From: Bacteroidota bacterium
GTDB taxonomy: Bacteria > Bacteroidota > Bacteroidia > Bacteroidales > CG2-30-32-10
Direction of reading: 5' to 3'
DNA: 8,412 nt
NCBI GenBank assembly: GCA_013334735.1
Contig: JAAXXA010000101.1
Location: 1 to 8,412, forward strand
Shown here: one piece after another, positions 6,249-8,412 of the stretch
Layout: every line of letters begins with the position of its first letter
Position numbering within the stretch: position 1 is the first letter of the stretch
Notes under the pieces: model-generated
The model's input: the letters and a program-made list of their open reading frames with translations, nothing else
Database searches by the model: none
Told to the model about the DNA's origin: nothing
Position numbers and translations under genes: made by a program

Positions 6249-8412
6249 TTATCTTATTAATGTTATTGTCCCGTTTTTTGTAAACTTGGTGCCTGTGGGT
6301 GTTTCATAATTAAGCACGTAAACGTATATTCCCTGTTCTGCTTTATTATTATGATCGTCTTTGCCATCCCATTTTGGATTGTTTTCATAACTTTGATATA
6401 TCAGAGTACCCCATCTGTTATATATTTGCATGCTCGATTTTGTAATTCCTACTGCTATAGGTGCAAAATAATCATTCAATCCATCTTTGTCAGGAGTAAA
6501 AGCGTTTGGAACAAACAAATAGAAAGTAGGGTATATATGAATAGCTTTTTGCGCAATGCTAATACAACCGATATCATTAATAGCAGTAAATTCTACTATA
6601 AAAATTCCGGTATCGGCATAAGTATGAATCGGGTTTTGCAAATCTGATGTTGTTCCATCGCCGAAATTCCATTCAAATATTGTACAGTTTGCCGTTTGAT
6701 TGTGAAAATTAACAACACTATTTGTTTGGAAAGTATAATTAAAATCTGCAACTCCTGATGGTATAGTTACAACAAAACTTGCTGATACTAATGTACCGCA
6801 ACTGTCTGTAACAGAAATAGAATAAATGGTTGTTTGTTCCGGATGTATAATTACAGTATCATTTGATCCTAAATTATCGCTCCATTCAAAAAGGTACTTG
6901 CCTCCACCTCCGGTTGCAGTGGCAAAAATAGATGTTGTATCGCCGCTACATATAGAGATATCCCCTGATGTGAGTAATTGGATGGGAGTGCCTGATAAAA
7001 ATATTACTGATAAGCTGTCAATAGCTTGTTGGGCGCATTGATCGGTAACTGTAATAATATAAGCGGTAGTTGTATTGGGTGAAACCTGAATTGATGAATT
7101 TGCTCCTAAACCATTATTCCATAAGTATGAGTATGTCCCATTTCCTCCTGTAGCGCTTGCAGAAATATCTAAATTGACAGGAGTGGGGCAGGCAAAAGTA
7201 GTGTCGTTGTTAAGAATAGAAGCATTTAGAGGAGTTTGGTCAACAATATAAACTTTTAATTCCATTTCGTAATTAGTGCAATTTTGATTTTGTGATATTG
7301 AAAAAATAATATCTTCTGTCCCTTCATCTGTGCCATCCGAAATAGGATGGATAGTAAGAGTAACGGAACTTTGTCCTGCAGGAAATGTAACACTATCGGG
7401 AATTAAAGTATAATCAACGCCATTAATTGCGCTACCGCCAATATTTAAAGGTACTGTTAAATCATTTACTATTGAACTTCCAACTCTTTGAAATGTTATA
7501 ATATTGTCGGTGCAACCTTCAATAGAAGTGCTGTCATTTGCCAATGCTGAATTTGTTGATGAAGTTGCCGCGGTAATAGTTGTTGAGGTAAAACTTCCCG
7601 CTTCAAGAAATACGCCTGAATCATAACCGGCATCTCCCAAATCTGCCACCGCTAATTTTATATGATGTTGTTGGCATGGAGTTACTATACACCATGCAGT
7701 CAATACTGTAGTAAACCCATTGAATACTATCGTTCCCCCGCTAATAGCCAAGTTGTCAACATAATATGATGAATATGAAAGGGATGTACAATTTGCTGAA
7801 CTGCCATAAGCTCCTGAAGTGCCATTGTTTATTGAATTAATGGCCACGGGTAAAGTTGTTCCCGGAATATTTGCAATATTGATACTGTTATTTGAATAAG
7901 TTCCGTTAATTCCCGGTCCGCTTATAAAAAATCCAAAAGCATCATTATAAGTAGAGCAAACATAATCAGGATATTCTTCTGAAGCGAAAACATACCTGAA
8001 TTTAACCGTATCCGATAATGGAATAAAATCAAATTCCAGAACACTTGCATCATAAGAAGTTTGTTGGTTATCTGTAAGAGCTTCAATGTCATTATCCCCA
8101 TTGGGAAAAAGACCCCATAATTCAGTGCTTGAAAATTCAGTAACTGTATCTCCAAGGGGAGGGTTAGTATATGAACTACCATCGCCATTGACTATACCGG
8201 TTGACATGACAATACCATTTGACAAGCCGAGATTGGTTGAAATTCCACCGCTAAAACTACCAATCTGGTTCGAAGAGCCTGTATAAGTAACATTTGAAAT
8301 GGTAACACCTCCTCCAACCAGTACATTTTGAACAAGTTGTTGTGGCGTTGATGCTGTTGAAACTGATAATTGGCAATATGTATTTGAATAAAAGCCTGTG
8401 CAAAAAAGAGAT
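6249..8412 (-). CDS. Large T9SS-secreted surface protein: choice-of-anchor L, Calx-beta-like, Ig/PKD-like repeats, type B C-terminal domain (5' end cut by window)
   Basis: The frame is open from the stop at 6249 to the right edge, 720 residues. It begins mid signal peptide (LFFCTGFYSN...), so only a few residues are missing. Domains in order, numbered within the visible part: choice-of-anchor L (about 20-275; TPQQLVQNVLVGGGVTISNV near its start, FRYVFASEEYPDYV inside); a Calx-beta-like domain (about 290-392; VDYTLIPDSVTFPAGQ, DEGTEDIIF); two similar Ig/PKD-like repeats (about 395-473 and 474-551, each with ATGGxGxYxxxW and VTDxC); a PKD domain (about 552-630; FEWNFGDGTTS...NPIHTY); and a gliding-motility-associated T9SS type B C-terminal domain (about 632-720; FVPNAFTPDKDGLND, IYNRWG, GTITLIR). 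Such proteins cross the outer membrane by the type IX system and are released or held at the surface, often as adhesins; the ligand cannot be read from the sequence. A TTG at 8225 could be taken as a start, but the frame and the choice-of-anchor L domain clearly continue upstream. The promoter lies outside the window. Confidence 0.93.
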   Translation of the reverse strand, partial: SLFCTGFYSNTYCQLSVSTASTPQQLVQNVLVGGGVTISNVTYTGSSNQIGSFSGGISTNLGLSNGIVMSTGIVNGDGSSYTNPPLGDTVTEFSSTELWGLFPNGDNDIEALTDNQQTSYDASVLEFDFIPLSDTVKFRYVFASEEYPDYVCSTYNDAFGFFISGPGINGTYSNNSINIANIPGTTLPVAINSINNGTSGAYGSSANCTSLSYSSYYVDNLAISGGTIVFNGFTTVLTAWCIVTPCQQHHIKLAVADLGDAGYDSGVFLEAGSFTSTTITAATSSTNSALANDSTSIEGCTDNIITFQRVGSSIVNDLTVPLNIGGSAINGVDYTLIPDSVTFPAGQSSVTLTIHPISDGTDEGTEDIIFSISQNQNCTNYEMELKVYIVDQTPLNASILNNDTTFACPTPVNLDISASATGGNGTYSYLWNNGLGANSSIQVSPNTTTAYIITVTDQCAQQAIDSLSVIFLSGTPIQLLTSGDISICSGDTTSIFATATGGGGKYLFEWSDNLGSNDTVIIHPEQTTIYSISVTDSCGTLVSASFVVTIPSGVADFNYTFQTNSVVNFHNQTANCTIFEWNFGDGTTSDLQNPIHTYADTGIFIVEFTAINDIGCISIAQKAIHIYPTFYLFVPNAFTPDKDGLNDYFAPIAVGITKSSMQIYNRWGTLIYQSYENNPKWDGKDDHNNKAEQGIYVYVLNYETPTGTKFTKNGTITLIR

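Noticed and set aside
6351..7041. Plus-strand open frames at 6351-6647 and 6826-7041
   Set aside because: Antisense to the T9SS, PKD and Ig-like domains of the large surface protein; no independent support.
8223..8225. TTG as the start of the large surface protein
   Set aside because: The same frame stays open for 62 more residues to the window edge, coding the first part of the choice-of-anchor L domain and the end of a signal peptide.
7922..8286. Open frames at 7922-8188 (minus, other frame) and 8086-8286 (plus)
   Set aside because: Both overlap the choice-of-anchor L coding sequence in other frames and show no protein features.

Overview
The window comes from an AT-rich member of the Bacteroidota. 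Three things point there: a secreted protein ending in a type IX secretion (T9SS) type B / gliding-motility C-terminal domain preceded by a choice-of-anchor L domain; candidate promoters of the Bacteroidota form TTTG / TAnnTTTG; and start sites without clear Shine-Dalgarno sequences. I cannot name a genus.

Layout: (1) 1-1132, minus strand, nearly complete capF-type bifunctional sugar-nucleotide reductase/epimerase (surface polysaccharide, UDP-N-acetyl-L-fucosamine route), cut by the left edge by what is probably only a few residues. (2) 1192-2241, minus strand, ribD (riboflavin synthesis). (3) 2242-2471, divergent intergenic region with a perfect palindrome and sequence that looks like a dispersed extragenic repeat. 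(4) 2472-3326, plus strand, prmC (release-factor glutamine methyltransferase). (5) 3327-3621, non-coding, rich in small inverted repeats, ending in a good candidate promoter. (6) 3622-5601, plus strand, kup (potassium uptake). (7) 5602-5631, a strong bidirectional terminator shared by kup and the convergent gene. (8) 5630-5875, minus strand, a small, very basic predicted lipoprotein of unknown function, with a promoter and a long inverted repeat at its predicted mRNA 5' end. (9) 5984-6248, non-coding, with GGTATA repeats and inverted repeats. (10) 6249-8412, minus strand, a large multidomain T9SS-secreted surface protein whose first residues lie beyond the right edge.

The genes do not form one pathway. 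RibD, PrmC and Kup are housekeeping functions (flavin supply, translation termination, potassium import), while capF and the secreted protein concern the cell surface. I found no CRISPR array, tRNA, rRNA, transposase, phage gene or obvious defence system. The most interesting unexplained parts are the 5'-end inverted repeat in front of the small basic lipoprotein, that protein itself, and the repeat-like intergenic segments.
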